This document shows, in pieces, positions 8,395 through 17,141 of a DNA stretch of 48,451 nucleotides. Each line of letters opens with the position of its first letter. The stretch's first letter is position 1. The notes beneath the pieces are model-generated. The model searched no databases, was not told the origin of the DNA, and saw nothing but the letters and a program-made list of their open reading frames with translations. The position numbers and the translations under genes are program-made. This DNA is from DASRWI01 sp035654655 (lineage in GTDB: Bacteria; Bacteroidota; Ignavibacteria; Ignavibacteriales; Ignavibacteriaceae), in NCBI GenBank assembly GCA_035654655.1, contig DASRWI010000023.1, positions 1-48,451 on the forward strand. Reading direction: 5' to 3'.

Positions 8395-9501
8395 TCAGAG
8401 GTCATATCTAAGTATAGCAAACTCTTTTCCGGGGTGCAGTCCCAAGTGTTCTGCTGCTTTGATTGCTAAAAGATTATCATAGGTCATCCAGGTGGTCTCC
8501 AGATTTTTGTATTTCTTAAGAAGATGGATTGAAGCCTTCAATAAAAGTCTTATTACTTTTGAATTTCTGTGAGCTTTTTTTATACCTACTGCATAAAAAA
8601 TAATAGTATTTATATTTTTCTTTTCTTTCATAAATTTTAAATACTTCAGTGGACCTATTCTTCCTTTAAAATTTTTAAGCAAAGGATTTATATCATAACA
8701 AAACTGAATAACACCTACTGGTTCATTTTTATATTCAGCAAAAATGAGCATATCAGGGTCAGTAACAAGACTAATATACTTAGACGAGAAAATATATTCT
8801 TCTTTATTTACAGGAATGAAGTAAACATTATCTTCAAAGGCATCATTGTAGATTCCTCTGAGGTTTTCAAGTTCTTCTTCTTTCTTATCTGCATTAAAAA
8901 TCCTCAATGAATATCCATCAGGTACAACAATTTCCTTATCCCCATATATCTTCTCCAGGTATTCTGAAATGTTGGGATTTTTTCTTATGTGAAGTTTTTT
9001 TGAAATAACAAACCCGCATTTTGTTAAAAGTGGACAATAATATTCAGGATTATATGTTTGGAAAAAAGATGCAGGCTCTTGAAAGTCACTTATCTGTATG
9101 CCAAGCTCAGAGTAATGATTTGGATTAAAAGGACCAATAATTTGCTGCACTCCTTTTTCCTTACAATATTTAAAGACATATTCGAAAAGATTTTTTGCAG
9201 CTTCTTCATCGTTAATGGATTCAAAGAAACCAAAGATGGCGGTTGATTTTCCAAGCTTCTTTTCATATTCTTTATTTAAAACAATAATAGTACGTGAAGC
9301 TATTGAATTATCTTTATAACAATTAAAGAAAATAATATCAGCATTTCTGAAATAAGGATTAACCTTTTTATCCAGGATCCTTTTTGTCTCTGATAAAAGA
9401 GGTGTTATCCAATTATTATCTTCAGCATACACGATGTAAGGAAGATTTAAAAAATCCTTTAACTCTTTGCGTGAATGTGCAATGCAGCTTCGGTATGACA
9501 T
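8395..9501 (-). CDS. GNAT-superfamily acyltransferase, YghO-like
   Basis: A 368-residue protein of the large YghO-like GNAT group. It has an N-terminal segment with LNLPYIVYAEDNNWITPLL, the FGFFESINDEEAAKNLF block, IIGPFNPN, and a C-terminal acetyl-CoA-binding half (AVGIKKAHRNSKVIRLLL). The fold fits acyl- or aminoacyl-CoA-dependent N-acylation. No substrate is established for the group. The start lies 43 bases inside the preceding BtaA-like gene, so the two are co-transcribed. In this setting it may acylate an amino headgroup or a lipid, which is inference. A 94-base gap with possible promoter elements separates it from the decarboxylase gene. Confidence 0.7.
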   Translation of the reverse strand: MSYRSCIAHSRKELKDFLNLPYIVYAEDNNWITPLLSETKRILDKKVNPYFRNADIIFFNCYKDNSIASRTIIVLNKEYEKKLGKSTAIFGFFESINDEEAAKNLFEYVFKYCKEKGVQQIIGPFNPNHYSELGIQISDFQEPASFFQTYNPEYYCPLLTKCGFVISKKLHIRKNPNISEYLEKIYGDKEIVVPDGYSLRIFNADKKEEELENLRGIYNDAFEDNVYFIPVNKEEYIFSSKYISLVTDPDMLIFAEYKNEPVGVIQFCYDINPLLKNFKGRIGPLKYLKFMKEKKNINTIIFYAVGIKKAHRNSKVIRLLLKASIHLLKKYKNLETTWMTYDNLLAIKAAEHLGLHPGKEFAILRYDL

Positions 9502-11327
9502 TTTTCTTCTTCTTTTATTATTTCTTCAACAATATAATTATCGTAAATAAATGAACGATCCTTCCTGTGTAAAGCAGATGCAATTTCTTTATGAGATAAA
9601 ATAAAATCATTAAGTTCTTTCGGATGTTCTCTTGGAACAAGCAAGTTTCGATAAGTAATTACTGCATGGTTTTGAGCTACCCTATAGGTTGATTTTAAAA
9701 GGTCAGCAAATTGCTCCTCTGACATCCATTCAAAAATATTTGTAAAATTAAATTTAGAGATGTATGAATCAGGTAATGTTCTGAAAAAATCCTCACAGCT
9801 CGCAGTGACTACTTTAATCCTGTATAGTCTTTCTTTTACTATGTCGTAATTCTCAGGTCTAAGGTATGGAGGAAGATTATTTTCATCATAATAATTTCCT
9901 AAGAGGATATATGACAGAAAGTAATTGTTTCTAAGGGGCATACGTGTAAGAGCATTATGAGTTTTTTGTGCAAAATTGTTACCGAAAGAAAAATTTCCAT
10001 TTACATATCGAAAGAAGTTTTTATCAAACAGCAGGGACATAGTTTTTCTGCTCAGCAGAACGGAAGTAAAAAATTTCCACCTTTTGTTGTTCCATTTTTT
10101 CTTATAAAGTATTTCAAGTTCTTTTTCGTCGAATGTATTAAAGAATTTCTTGATATTCTTTTTGCCTATAAGAAGATGCAGAACCTTCCTAAGCAGGTGC
10201 ATATAATTTTCATAACTGCCTGAGTGGATTACTCCGTTTTTAATAGCTTTTGGGTAGTGGTTCCAAAAATTTCTTGCATCAATCGAAAGGTCATCTCGTA
10301 GGTAAATATAAATGTTTAACCTTTTCTCACTTGGTAATACGCCTAAAAATTCCAGACATTCATAATAAGACAAGTTTCTAATTGCAGCTATTTTTAGTTC
10401 AAGCATATGATTTTGATTTGAATTAAGGTCAAGTGCAATCACTTTTAATGGGTCATCAATTAGAAAGGAGAGAGTATTACATCCACCTGATGTTATAGAA
10501 AAAACAACATCATCGTTTTTAATATTGAATGCTTCTCTGTCTATATCCGGGTCTTCCCAGCACTGAGCATAAAGAACCTTGCTAAAGACTTTAGATTCTG
10601 CATCAACATTTGTTGTTTTCCTTGTTCCTTTTCGTGTATGAACAACTGCCCAATAAAGTACACCCGGAGTACCAATTAAAATTGCTGTCAAAAATGAACC
10701 GCTAATTGCGGCAGCAATAAAACCCGGAATAAAAAGAATATAAAGCGAGTTATTCTTAAATCCATCAATATTAATAAAAAACTTCTTTTCATCCTTTAAG
10801 AATTTGCTTGTGCTTTTAAATGAAGGAAACAAACGTGGAGCACTTTTCAAAAAAGCAGAATATGATTGCTTAAAATTATCTGATAAAATTTTTTCTTCAT
10901 ATTTAATAAGAAGTTTGTAATGTATATAAAATAAGAAGGGCATAATTACACCCGGCAAAGGGAGACAAAATGTAAAGCCACATATTGCTGCAATATCAGA
11001 GAAATAAATTGGGTTTCGAGTAAGTTTATAAGGGCCTTTTACAACAAGCAAATCATTAACAATCTTGAATGACATAACTCTTTCTGAACTTAACAAACTT
11101 CCTGCCCACATTCTTAACAGACTTACAGGTATTAAGTATAATGCTAATAAAATAAAACTTAAACTAGTTACTATTTGTGGATTACCGGGAATCATAAGCT
11201 GAATAATTGACAATGATTCAGCATAAAAAGTGAATGAAAAAAAACAGGTTAATAACACTATTGATAGTGAGAAAAATATCCTGTACTCAAATTCAAATTT
11301 CAGAATTTTGTTCAAAAAATTTTTCAT
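9459..11327 (-). CDS. ICMT/PEMT-like membrane methyltransferase fused to BtaA-like (DUF3419) aminocarboxypropyl transferase
   Basis: A 622-residue two-domain protein. Residues about 20-170 form a membrane methyltransferase of the isoprenylcysteine/phospholipid methyltransferase type: several hydrophobic helices, GPYKLTRNPIYFS (97-109), then YEEKIL and SAFLKSAPRLFP. Two further hydrophobic segments lie near 193-230. Residues about 245-610 match BtaA/DUF3419: YAQCWEDPDIDREAF, the SAM-binding loop SITSGGCNTLSFL and IALDLNSNQ. BtaA moves the 3-amino-3-carboxypropyl group of SAM to the 3-OH of diacylglycerol, giving diacylglyceryl-homoserine, the precursor of betaine lipid DGTS. The usual N-methyltransferase BtaB is not visible here; the fused domain could replace it. 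Its ATG directly follows the lipid kinase stop codon. Confidence 0.85.
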   Translation of the reverse strand: MKNFLNKILKFEFEYRIFFSLSIVLLTCFFSFTFYAESLSIIQLMIPGNPQIVTSLSFILLALYLIPVSLLRMWAGSLLSSERVMSFKIVNDLLVVKGPYKLTRNPIYFSDIAAICGFTFCLPLPGVIMPFLFYIHYKLLIKYEEKILSDNFKQSYSAFLKSAPRLFPSFKSTSKFLKDEKKFFINIDGFKNNSLYILFIPGFIAAAISGSFLTAILIGTPGVLYWAVVHTRKGTRKTTNVDAESKVFSKVLYAQCWEDPDIDREAFNIKNDDVVFSITSGGCNTLSFLIDDPLKVIALDLNSNQNHMLELKIAAIRNLSYYECLEFLGVLPSEKRLNIYIYLRDDLSIDARNFWNHYPKAIKNGVIHSGSYENYMHLLRKVLHLLIGKKNIKKFFNTFDEKELEILYKKKWNNKRWKFFTSVLLSRKTMSLLFDKNFFRYVNGNFSFGNNFAQKTHNALTRMPLRNNYFLSYILLGNYYDENNLPPYLRPENYDIVKERLYRIKVVTASCEDFFRTLPDSYISKFNFTNIFEWMSEEQFADLLKSTYRVAQNHAVITYRNLLVPREHPKELNDFILSHKEIASALHRKDRSFIYDNYIVEEIIKEEEKCHTEAALHIHAKS

Positions 11328-12281
11328 TTATTTCTCCTTATCCGAATAAATTTTTATTGCTGATGGAATTATTTCAATGCTGCAGGGAAGATAGCCAAGA
11401 ACTTCACCATCTGCTTCCATAAGAACATTTTCATCAGATGCAATTGAAAGAGAAGTTAATCTGTATTTTGAGAAATATGAAGATTGAAGATGATTTCCTG
11501 AATAAATTTTTCTAAATGAATTAATTCTTCCTTTAACATTTTGACCGTGCATAATAAGCAAGTCCAGAAAATGATCAGATGTATCAGCACCAGGTACAAG
11601 ATTCATTGAACCTCCGGTAAATTCCCCATTTGCTACAACTATCCCTAATACATTCTGCTTAAATGAATGGTTATCAAAATTTATAGTAACTAATTGATTT
11701 GGATGAGTAAATACTTTAGAGAGAGTTTTTAATCCATATGCAAAAGTTCCTCCAAAACGTTTTTCTTTTCCCTGACAGCTTTTTACAACGGCTCCTCCTA
11801 TACCTGCCTGAAACTCATTAATAAAAAAACGATTTTGCGATGAGCCATTATTTCCCCAGCTTATATTTCCAATATCTGTATGCCTTGTATTACCATTTTT
11901 AATAATTTTAATTTGCTCCTTTAATTTTAAGGGAATACCTACGCTTCTGGAAAATCCTTGACCGGTACCACTGCTTATTATACCTAATGTAGTATCAGGA
12001 ATTATAATTTTTCCTGATTCAAATAAACCATTCACACATTCTTGAATTGTACCATCCCCACCAACAATAATAAATTTTGAGTATCCATTTTTTGCAAGAG
12101 AATGGGAAATATTTGTTGCATCTCCTTTGAATTTAGTTTCATTTAAATCAAAATTATTCCCAAAAGATTCATACAGCAGATTTAAAATATTCTGCTTTCT
12201 TTCTAAAGTTCTTCCGCCAGCTGATGCGGGATTAAATATGATCTGATATTTAGTTAGCATAATTCTATCCATTGTTTGCAA
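11328..12281 (-). CDS. Diacylglycerol kinase-like lipid kinase (YegS/BmrU family)
   Basis: A 317-residue DAGK-catalytic-fold protein. It has IIFNPASAGG at the N-terminus, the nucleotide-binding loop FIIVGGDGTIQECVNGL, then GIISSGTGQGFSRSVGIPL. The canonical GTGND of this loop is GTGQG here. The C-terminal beta-sandwich ends ADGEVLGYLPCSIEIIP, as usual in the family. Members phosphorylate diacylglycerol, sphingoid bases or related lipids with ATP. It is the first gene of the cluster, and its stop abuts the start codon of the methyltransferase-BtaA fusion. The same lipid pool (diacylglycerol) would feed both enzymes. About 120 bases upstream hold an AT-rich putative promoter region. Confidence 0.85.
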   Translation of the reverse strand: MQTMDRIMLTKYQIIFNPASAGGRTLERKQNILNLLYESFGNNFDLNETKFKGDATNISHSLAKNGYSKFIIVGGDGTIQECVNGLFESGKIIIPDTTLGIISSGTGQGFSRSVGIPLKLKEQIKIIKNGNTRHTDIGNISWGNNGSSQNRFFINEFQAGIGGAVVKSCQGKEKRFGGTFAYGLKTLSKVFTHPNQLVTINFDNHSFKQNVLGIVVANGEFTGGSMNLVPGADTSDHFLDLLIMHGQNVKGRINSFRKIYSGNHLQSSYFSKYRLTSLSIASDENVLMEADGEVLGYLPCSIEIIPSAIKIYSDKEK

Positions 12282-12404
12282 CCAAATTTTAAGGAAATAT
12301 CAAAATAAGTTTGTCATAAAATTGTAAAAGAATTGTAAATGGAATGAAGGCATGAGTTTTAACAAACCCATTTTTGTGGAAATTACTATATGCTTGTTAA
12401 ATAG

Positions 12405-13271
12405 TTATTCTTCTCTTAATTCATTTCCAGCATAAGGTTCAGATAAAAATTCTGCTATTACCGTATTGAACAGAGCAGGATTATTCTTTGTAATATAATG
12501 AGTTTCGCCAGTAAAAAAACAGAGATTAGCTTTTTGAATGTTCCTATAAATAAATAATGTATGCTCCTCTTTTATTATGTCCCTGTCAGTTGAGGCTACA
12601 AGGACAGGACAAGTTATTTTTTTTAAATCACTGTTGGAAATTTGAGGCTGGAATTCCATGAGACGATTTCTCTGCTGAATAACTTTCCAATTTTTCGTTG
12701 TATCTTTTTTTGCTATCATTTCATCAGCTAGTCTTCTATCTTCTAATACCTGATTATAAAAGAATGGATATAAAGCCGTTGTATCTGGAGTAAGATTAGC
12801 AGCAAAAGCAACTACTTTCTTTACCTTAGAAGGATAATAAATTGCCACTAATAATGCTATAATACCTCCATCACTCCTTCCTACGATGTATGTTGAATCT
12901 AGACGCAGGTAATCTAAAAGACCAACAATATCTTTTGTCATCTGAATATAAGTGAGACTATCTTTTCCTAGTTCACTTTTTCCTCTTCCCCTGCAATCCA
13001 TAACAATAACTTTATAATTTTTTGAAAAATATTCAATCTGTGGCTGCATATATCCAATGTTTCCTCCATTGCCATGAATTAAAACTAATGGAGCTCCACT
13101 CCCATAAATTTCATAATAAAGTTTTACATCATTGATAGAAATGAAATTACCTGAATTTTTATTATTTCCATAATCAATAGTAGTAGAGTCTGTCTGAGCT
13201 GAAAGTATTTTTGGAATGTTTAACGTAAGTAAAAATACAATAGCCCAAAAATTCGAGCCTAATATTTTCAT
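12405..13271 (-). CDS. Exported alpha/beta hydrolase
   Basis: A 288-residue protein with a signal peptide (about residues 1-25, ending LSAQ). The alpha/beta hydrolase core shows the oxyanion motif LVLIHGNGG, DCRGRGKS, nucleophile elbow GRSDGG with Ser, acidic residue in ASTDRDII and His in GETHYI. The triad is therefore complete. The substrate is unknown; homologues act on esters or peptides in the periplasm. It is separated from the lipid kinase by 123 bases, and from folE upstream by 86 bases. I treat it as its own unit rather than part of the lipid cluster. Confidence 0.8.
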   Translation of the reverse strand: MKILGSNFWAIVFLLTLNIPKILSAQTDSTTIDYGNNKNSGNFISINDVKLYYEIYGSGAPLVLIHGNGGNIGYMQPQIEYFSKNYKVIVMDCRGRGKSELGKDSLTYIQMTKDIVGLLDYLRLDSTYIVGRSDGGIIALLVAIYYPSKVKKVVAFAANLTPDTTALYPFFYNQVLEDRRLADEMIAKKDTTKNWKVIQQRNRLMEFQPQISNSDLKKITCPVLVASTDRDIIKEEHTLFIYRNIQKANLCFFTGETHYITKNNPALFNTVIAEFLSEPYAGNELREE

Positions 13272-13357
13272 TTTATTATCTTTATTAATCCATTAAGTAA
13301 ATATTTGAATAATAATTCGAAAATATTGTGATTCAAATTTTAAAACTTTACTTTGGA

Positions 13358-14026
13358 TTATTTTTGAATATAGGATAAAAACTCTTTTCTTGTTTCGGTT
13401 TCCTGGAATTTACCATAATAACTTGATGTAACTGTTTGACTGTTTACATCATTTATCCCTCTGGATTTAACACATAGATGGTCTGCTTCTATAAACACTG
13501 CTACATCTTCTGTGTCTAATATGCTCATCAACTCTTCAGCAATTTCCTGAGTTAATCTTTCCTGCAGCTGAGGTTTCTTTGATATAAAATGCACAATCCT
13601 GTTAAGTTTTGATAAACCAATAACATTATCTGATGGAAAATAAGCTAAATGAACTTTTCCAATAATAGGAACAAAATGATGTTCGCAGGTAGAAAAAAGA
13701 GTTATGTCTTTTTCCACTATCATCTGGCTGTAATTATATTTCTTCTTGAATAATGTTATTGAAGGTTTATTTTCTTTATTCAAGCCGCTAAAAATTTCTT
13801 TAACATACATCTTAGCAACTCTTCTTGGTGTATCTTTTAGACTGTCATCTTCAAGGTCGAGTCCAAGGATTTCCATAATTTTTTTGAAGTTACTTTCAAT
13901 CAATTCTATTTTAGTTTCACCATCGAGTTCTGGTTGAAAATTGATTAAATCATCATTAGGATTTATGTTCTTGAAATTTTTCTTATTCTTTTCAGAATTA
14001 CTACTGTTAAAATTTGGGTCTCGCAT
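13358..14026 (-). CDS. folE: GTP cyclohydrolase I
   Basis: The 222-residue enzyme converts GTP to 7,8-dihydroneopterin triphosphate, the first step to tetrahydrofolate and, in some bacteria, to queuosine or biopterin. The motifs are complete: DTPRRVAKMYVKE, STCEHHF (Cys114, His116 and His117, zinc and catalysis), SKLNRIV, QERLTQEIAE, and DHLCVKSRGI with the second zinc Cys185. The N-terminus (residues 1-38) is Asn/Asp/Lys-rich and longer than in short FolE forms, which is common in eukaryote-like and Bacteroidota enzymes. A later start is possible, but no better one is seen. Confidence 0.95.
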   Translation of the reverse strand: MRDPNFNSSNSEKNKKNFKNINPNDDLINFQPELDGETKIELIESNFKKIMEILGLDLEDDSLKDTPRRVAKMYVKEIFSGLNKENKPSITLFKKKYNYSQMIVEKDITLFSTCEHHFVPIIGKVHLAYFPSDNVIGLSKLNRIVHFISKKPQLQERLTQEIAEELMSILDTEDVAVFIEADHLCVKSRGINDVNSQTVTSSYYGKFQETETRKEFLSYIQK

Positions 14027-14104
14027 ATTATTACCATATTTAAGTTCTTAAAATCTGTAAATCGGAAGAAAGAAATATTCATTCATTCTTCCGGTAAATC
14101 TTAA

Positions 14105-14758
14105 TTATTTTTTAAATTTGTCAGGAAATTGATTGATGATTCCATTCGATAAATCATCTGCCATCATTAATATTTCATTATGAACCTTATCGTATGCTGC
14201 TATGTCAGCTAAATAATCTTTTTGTATTCTTGCAACTGCTTCATCAGTAGTAAATTTAAGATGGTCATTCATCATATTTTTCATATCAAGTAATTTCCAA
14301 TTTGGATTTGCTGAGCTTAAGAATGCTGCAATCTCATCCGCATTTTTGTTCCATCTTTGACTGGCATCATTTAGTGCTGCATTATCTCCTTTTTTTGCAG
14401 CTGTTACAACATCAGCAGCGATGTTTATATGGTCCTTTAATAGTGCAGTAAGCTTATTTCCAGCATCTTCACCATAATAGAGTTTTACAGCATTGCCAAT
14501 ATCTTCCTGATTTTTCAGCAATCGGGCAACTGATTCATTTGTTCCGGGAAGTTCGTCAACAAGATTAAGAATAACATTACGTGTCCATACAATATGGTCT
14601 TCCCAAAGTTTGCGCATATCAGTACGAAGTTTTTCTGTGGAGGAATTATTTACATTATGTGATTCATCTCCGTGTGTCCTTCCGTAAGCATCAAAGGAAT
14701 TGATGCTTAGGATTGCGATAAATAATATCGCTGCTATAAACAATGTTTTTATTTTCAT
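14105..14758 (-). CDS. Secreted helical protein of unknown function
   Basis: A 217-residue protein with a clean signal peptide (residues 1-26, DAYG junction). The mature part is predicted all-helical with two similar halves: LRKLW-type start, EDHIVWTRNVIL, LLKNQEDIGNAVK, LLKDHINIAADVV, AAFLSSANPNW, MNDHLKFTTDEA. Homologues of this pattern occur in many soil bacteria, often labelled glycosyltransferase without any glycosyltransferase motif. The regular His/Asp/Glu placement suggests a four-helix bundle, possibly metal-binding. Upstream lies a 177-base divergent region shared with the DHFR-like gene. No function is claimed. Confidence 0.75.
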   Translation of the reverse strand: MKIKTLFIAAILFIAILSINSFDAYGRTHGDESHNVNNSSTEKLRTDMRKLWEDHIVWTRNVILNLVDELPGTNESVARLLKNQEDIGNAVKLYYGEDAGNKLTALLKDHINIAADVVTAAKKGDNAALNDASQRWNKNADEIAAFLSSANPNWKLLDMKNMMNDHLKFTTDEAVARIQKDYLADIAAYDKVHNEILMMADDLSNGIINQFPDKFKK

Positions 14759-14935
14759 TTTAAATTTCCTTTATTATTCTAATAAGTGTTTCATTAAATT
14801 AAAATCTCTTTATCGTTAGAGAATTTTCTATATGGAAAGGTTACAAGTGGATATCATAATTGCGCCCATAACACACCAAGTTAGATACCGGCTTAATATT
14901 TTTGTTATCAAATTTTTAATTACAGGAGATAGATA

Positions 14936-15521
14936 ATGAGAAAAATAATTGTTTCATCGATGATTACATTAGATGCAGGCACCTGGTGGTCCAGATGAAG
15001 ACCCTTCAGGTAGTTTTAAATATGGTGGTTGGACGGTTTCTTACGGTGATGAAGTTTTTGGGAAGGAATTAGAAAAACAAATGCGTCCTGCAGACCTTCT
15101 TTTAGGGAGAAAAACATTTGAAATATTTGCGGGTTATTGGCCGGAGCACGAAAAGGATTGGCTTGGTATAAGTGATGTTACTAAATATGTAATGTCTAAT
15201 TCAATGAAAAAATCCAATTGGAAAAACTCAGTTTTCTTTAACAACTTATCAGAGATAGAAAAGCTAAAAAATTCAGAAGGTTTGGATATTCAAGTTTGGG
15301 GCAGCAGTAAACTCATTCAGTCACTTTTAGAAAAAGATTTGGTTGATGAACTTTGGCTCAAGATTTTTCCTGTGACTCTCGGTGAAGGGAAAAAATTATT
15401 TGCGAATGGTACTATTCCTAAGGCATTTAAACTGATTGATAGTACTATTACAACAAGCGGTGTAATTATTGCCAATTATAAAAAGGAAGGTGAAGTAAAA
15501 ACAGGCACTGTCGGAGCTTAA
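14936..15521 (+). pseudogene. DHFR/RibD-like protein with a frameshift near its N-terminus
   Basis: A good ribosome site (CAGGAG) precedes ATG at 14936, which begins MRKIIVSSMITLD, the normal first strand of the DHFR/RibD-C reductase family. That frame stops at 14996. The rest of the protein continues in another frame from ATG 14973 (MQAPGGPDEDPSG ... 182 residues) and is intact to the end (DLLLGRKTFEIF, VWGSSKLIQSLL, LWLKIFPVTLGEGKKLF). The family normally reads LDGVMQAPGGP. Here TTAG is joined to ATGCAG, consistent with loss of eight bases between two ATG triplets. Either the gene is broken, or a shortened protein starts at 14973 without its own ribosome site. Relatives reduce pterins or nucleotide precursors, mostly of unknown substrate. 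Confidence 0.75.
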
Positions 15522-15575
15522 AATAAATTTTTGTAAATAGGTATTTCAAAAGTCTTAGTAACTGTTAAGAACTAA

Positions 15576-16970
15576 TTAAGAAATAGGAAATTCAATTTCT
15601 ATTCTTGTACCTTTGGTAAGAATAAATTTTATTTTTCCATCAATATCTTTTACCAATAAATTAACCATATAAAGTCCCAAAGTTTTTTCTTGAGAAATTT
15701 TTAAATCCTTTGGCATTCCAATTCCATTATCTTCCACGTTTAGTTGAATTAGAGAATTATTTTTTTTCAATTCCACATTTATTGTATTATCCGTTGAATC
15801 CGGGAATGCATATTTAATACAGTTTGTTAGTAGTTCAACAAGTATCATTCCAATTGTTGAAGCAACTTTGGTAGAGATAGTAATATCATCCATAATACGG
15901 TTAAAATTAATATTTTTTGTAAAATTTGACATGGAAGTGATTACTTTATTGAGGTAAATTTTTAGATCTACTTCATAAACGGATTCTGTTTCATATAGTA
16001 CTAAATATAAATCAGCGATTGCCCTTACTCTGGAGGCTAAATCTGAAAGGACATTTATCATTTGTGGGGATTCAACACTGGATCTTAACATAATTAAACT
16101 TGCTATTAACGAAAAACTATTTTTTGACCTATGCTGCAGTTCTCGAATTAAGGTTGCTTTTTTTAAGATATCATCTGTTAATGTTTTTTCATGAATGACC
16201 CTGGCTGTTATATCGCGAATATTACATTGAATAACTTTTTTATGATCAACAAAATAAACATTGCTTACAAATTCTACATTTATCAATTTATTATTGTGAG
16301 TTTCAAGCGGAATATTTTCATAACGGATATATTCTTTACCCTGTAATTCCCCGTACAAATGCTTTGAATAATTAATATTTTTGAAGGCACTTATATCCCA
16401 TAAATTTTTCTCCAGAAATTCTTCCTTAGAGTAACCAAGCAGTTCAACCAAGTAAGGATTCACGTCAACAATTTTACCACTTTCAAAATCAAGAATTAAT
16501 ATACCATCCTGAGCTGATTCAAAAAGTCTGCGATATCTTTTCTCGCTTTCTTTCAACTCAAGTGTCTGTTTTTTTAATTTTTGTTTTGCTTCATGTAATC
16601 TGAAAGCCATTTTTATTGAAGCATCAAGTACTATAATACCTGAAAGCTTAACAACATAACCATAGAAAGTTATATTTTCAGTTTTTGTAACTACATCCCG
16701 CTCGGTATGGCCTGAGAGAAATAATAGAGGGATGTCATACTCCCTAAGAATCATTTCAGCTATTTCAGTGCCATCTTTTTCTTCTCCAAGATTGATGTCC
16801 ATTAGTATCAGATCTATTTTGGTATCCTTTTGTTTCATTGCAGTTAAAGCCTGCTGACCTTTCGCAACATGGATGACATTATATCCATAAGCTTTTAATT
16901 CCCTGGATTGATTCATTGCAATTAATAAATCATCTTCAACAAGAAGTATATTTTTTGGTTTTTTTGACAT
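15576..16970 (-). CDS. Receiver-PAS-HisKA_2 hybrid histidine kinase
   Basis: A 464-residue cytoplasmic protein. It has a receiver domain (residues 6-125; VEDD acidic pocket, phosphoacceptor Asp58 in LILMDIN, Lys in YVVKLSG), then a coiled linker (LHEAKQKLKKQTLELKESEKR). A PAS domain (about 140-260; ESAQDGILILDF, GYSKEEFLEKNLW) follows, and then a HisKA_2-type dimerisation domain with HRSKNSFSLIASL. The C-terminal HATPase has N-box ELLTNCIKYAF, G1 VEDNGIGMP and GTRIEIEFP. It senses through PAS and may be modulated by phosphorylation of its own receiver. The KaiB-like gene lies 171 bases upstream on the same strand with a perfect inverted repeat between them, so they may be functionally linked. 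Confidence 0.9.
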   Translation of the reverse strand: MSKKPKNILLVEDDLLIAMNQSRELKAYGYNVIHVAKGQQALTAMKQKDTKIDLILMDINLGEEKDGTEIAEMILREYDIPLLFLSGHTERDVVTKTENITFYGYVVKLSGIIVLDASIKMAFRLHEAKQKLKKQTLELKESEKRYRRLFESAQDGILILDFESGKIVDVNPYLVELLGYSKEEFLEKNLWDISAFKNINYSKHLYGELQGKEYIRYENIPLETHNNKLINVEFVSNVYFVDHKKVIQCNIRDITARVIHEKTLTDDILKKATLIRELQHRSKNSFSLIASLIMLRSSVESPQMINVLSDLASRVRAIADLYLVLYETESVYEVDLKIYLNKVITSMSNFTKNINFNRIMDDITISTKVASTIGMILVELLTNCIKYAFPDSTDNTINVELKKNNSLIQLNVEDNGIGMPKDLKISQEKTLGLYMVNLLVKDIDGKIKFILTKGTRIEIEFPIS

Positions 16971-17085
16971 AATAACACCTATTAAACTAGTAGGTTAAAC
17001 ATAGCTTAGAAAGTTTGGTTAGAAGGTTTAATAAAACATAGAGAAAAAAAATGAGTCTCTATCTCACATATGGTAAGCGGGGGGT

Positions 17086-17131
17086 TTAATCGAGTAATAA
17101 TCTGAAGCACCTTAGATTATTACTCGATTAA
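17086..17131. promoter_or_regulatory. Perfect 18-bp inverted repeat between kaiB and the hybrid kinase
   Basis: The left arm 17086-17103 (TTAATCGAGTAATAATCT) and right arm 17114-17131 are exact reverse complements around a 10-base loop. It lies ten bases after the KaiB stop codon (minus strand), 115 bases before the kinase start. No T-tract follows in either direction, so it is not a classical terminator. It could be an operator, a processing or stabilising hairpin, or an attenuator. Confidence 0.75.
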
Positions 17132-17141
17132 TAAACATAAG

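Noticed and set aside
12405..13271. Alpha/beta hydrolase as part of the lipid cluster
   Set aside because: It is exported and separated by 123 bases with promoter-like sequence from the lipid kinase; there is no evidence of a shared function.
14973..15521. Intact DHFR-family gene starting at 14973
   Set aside because: No ribosome site precedes this ATG, and the conserved first strand with its ribosome site lies in another frame just upstream.
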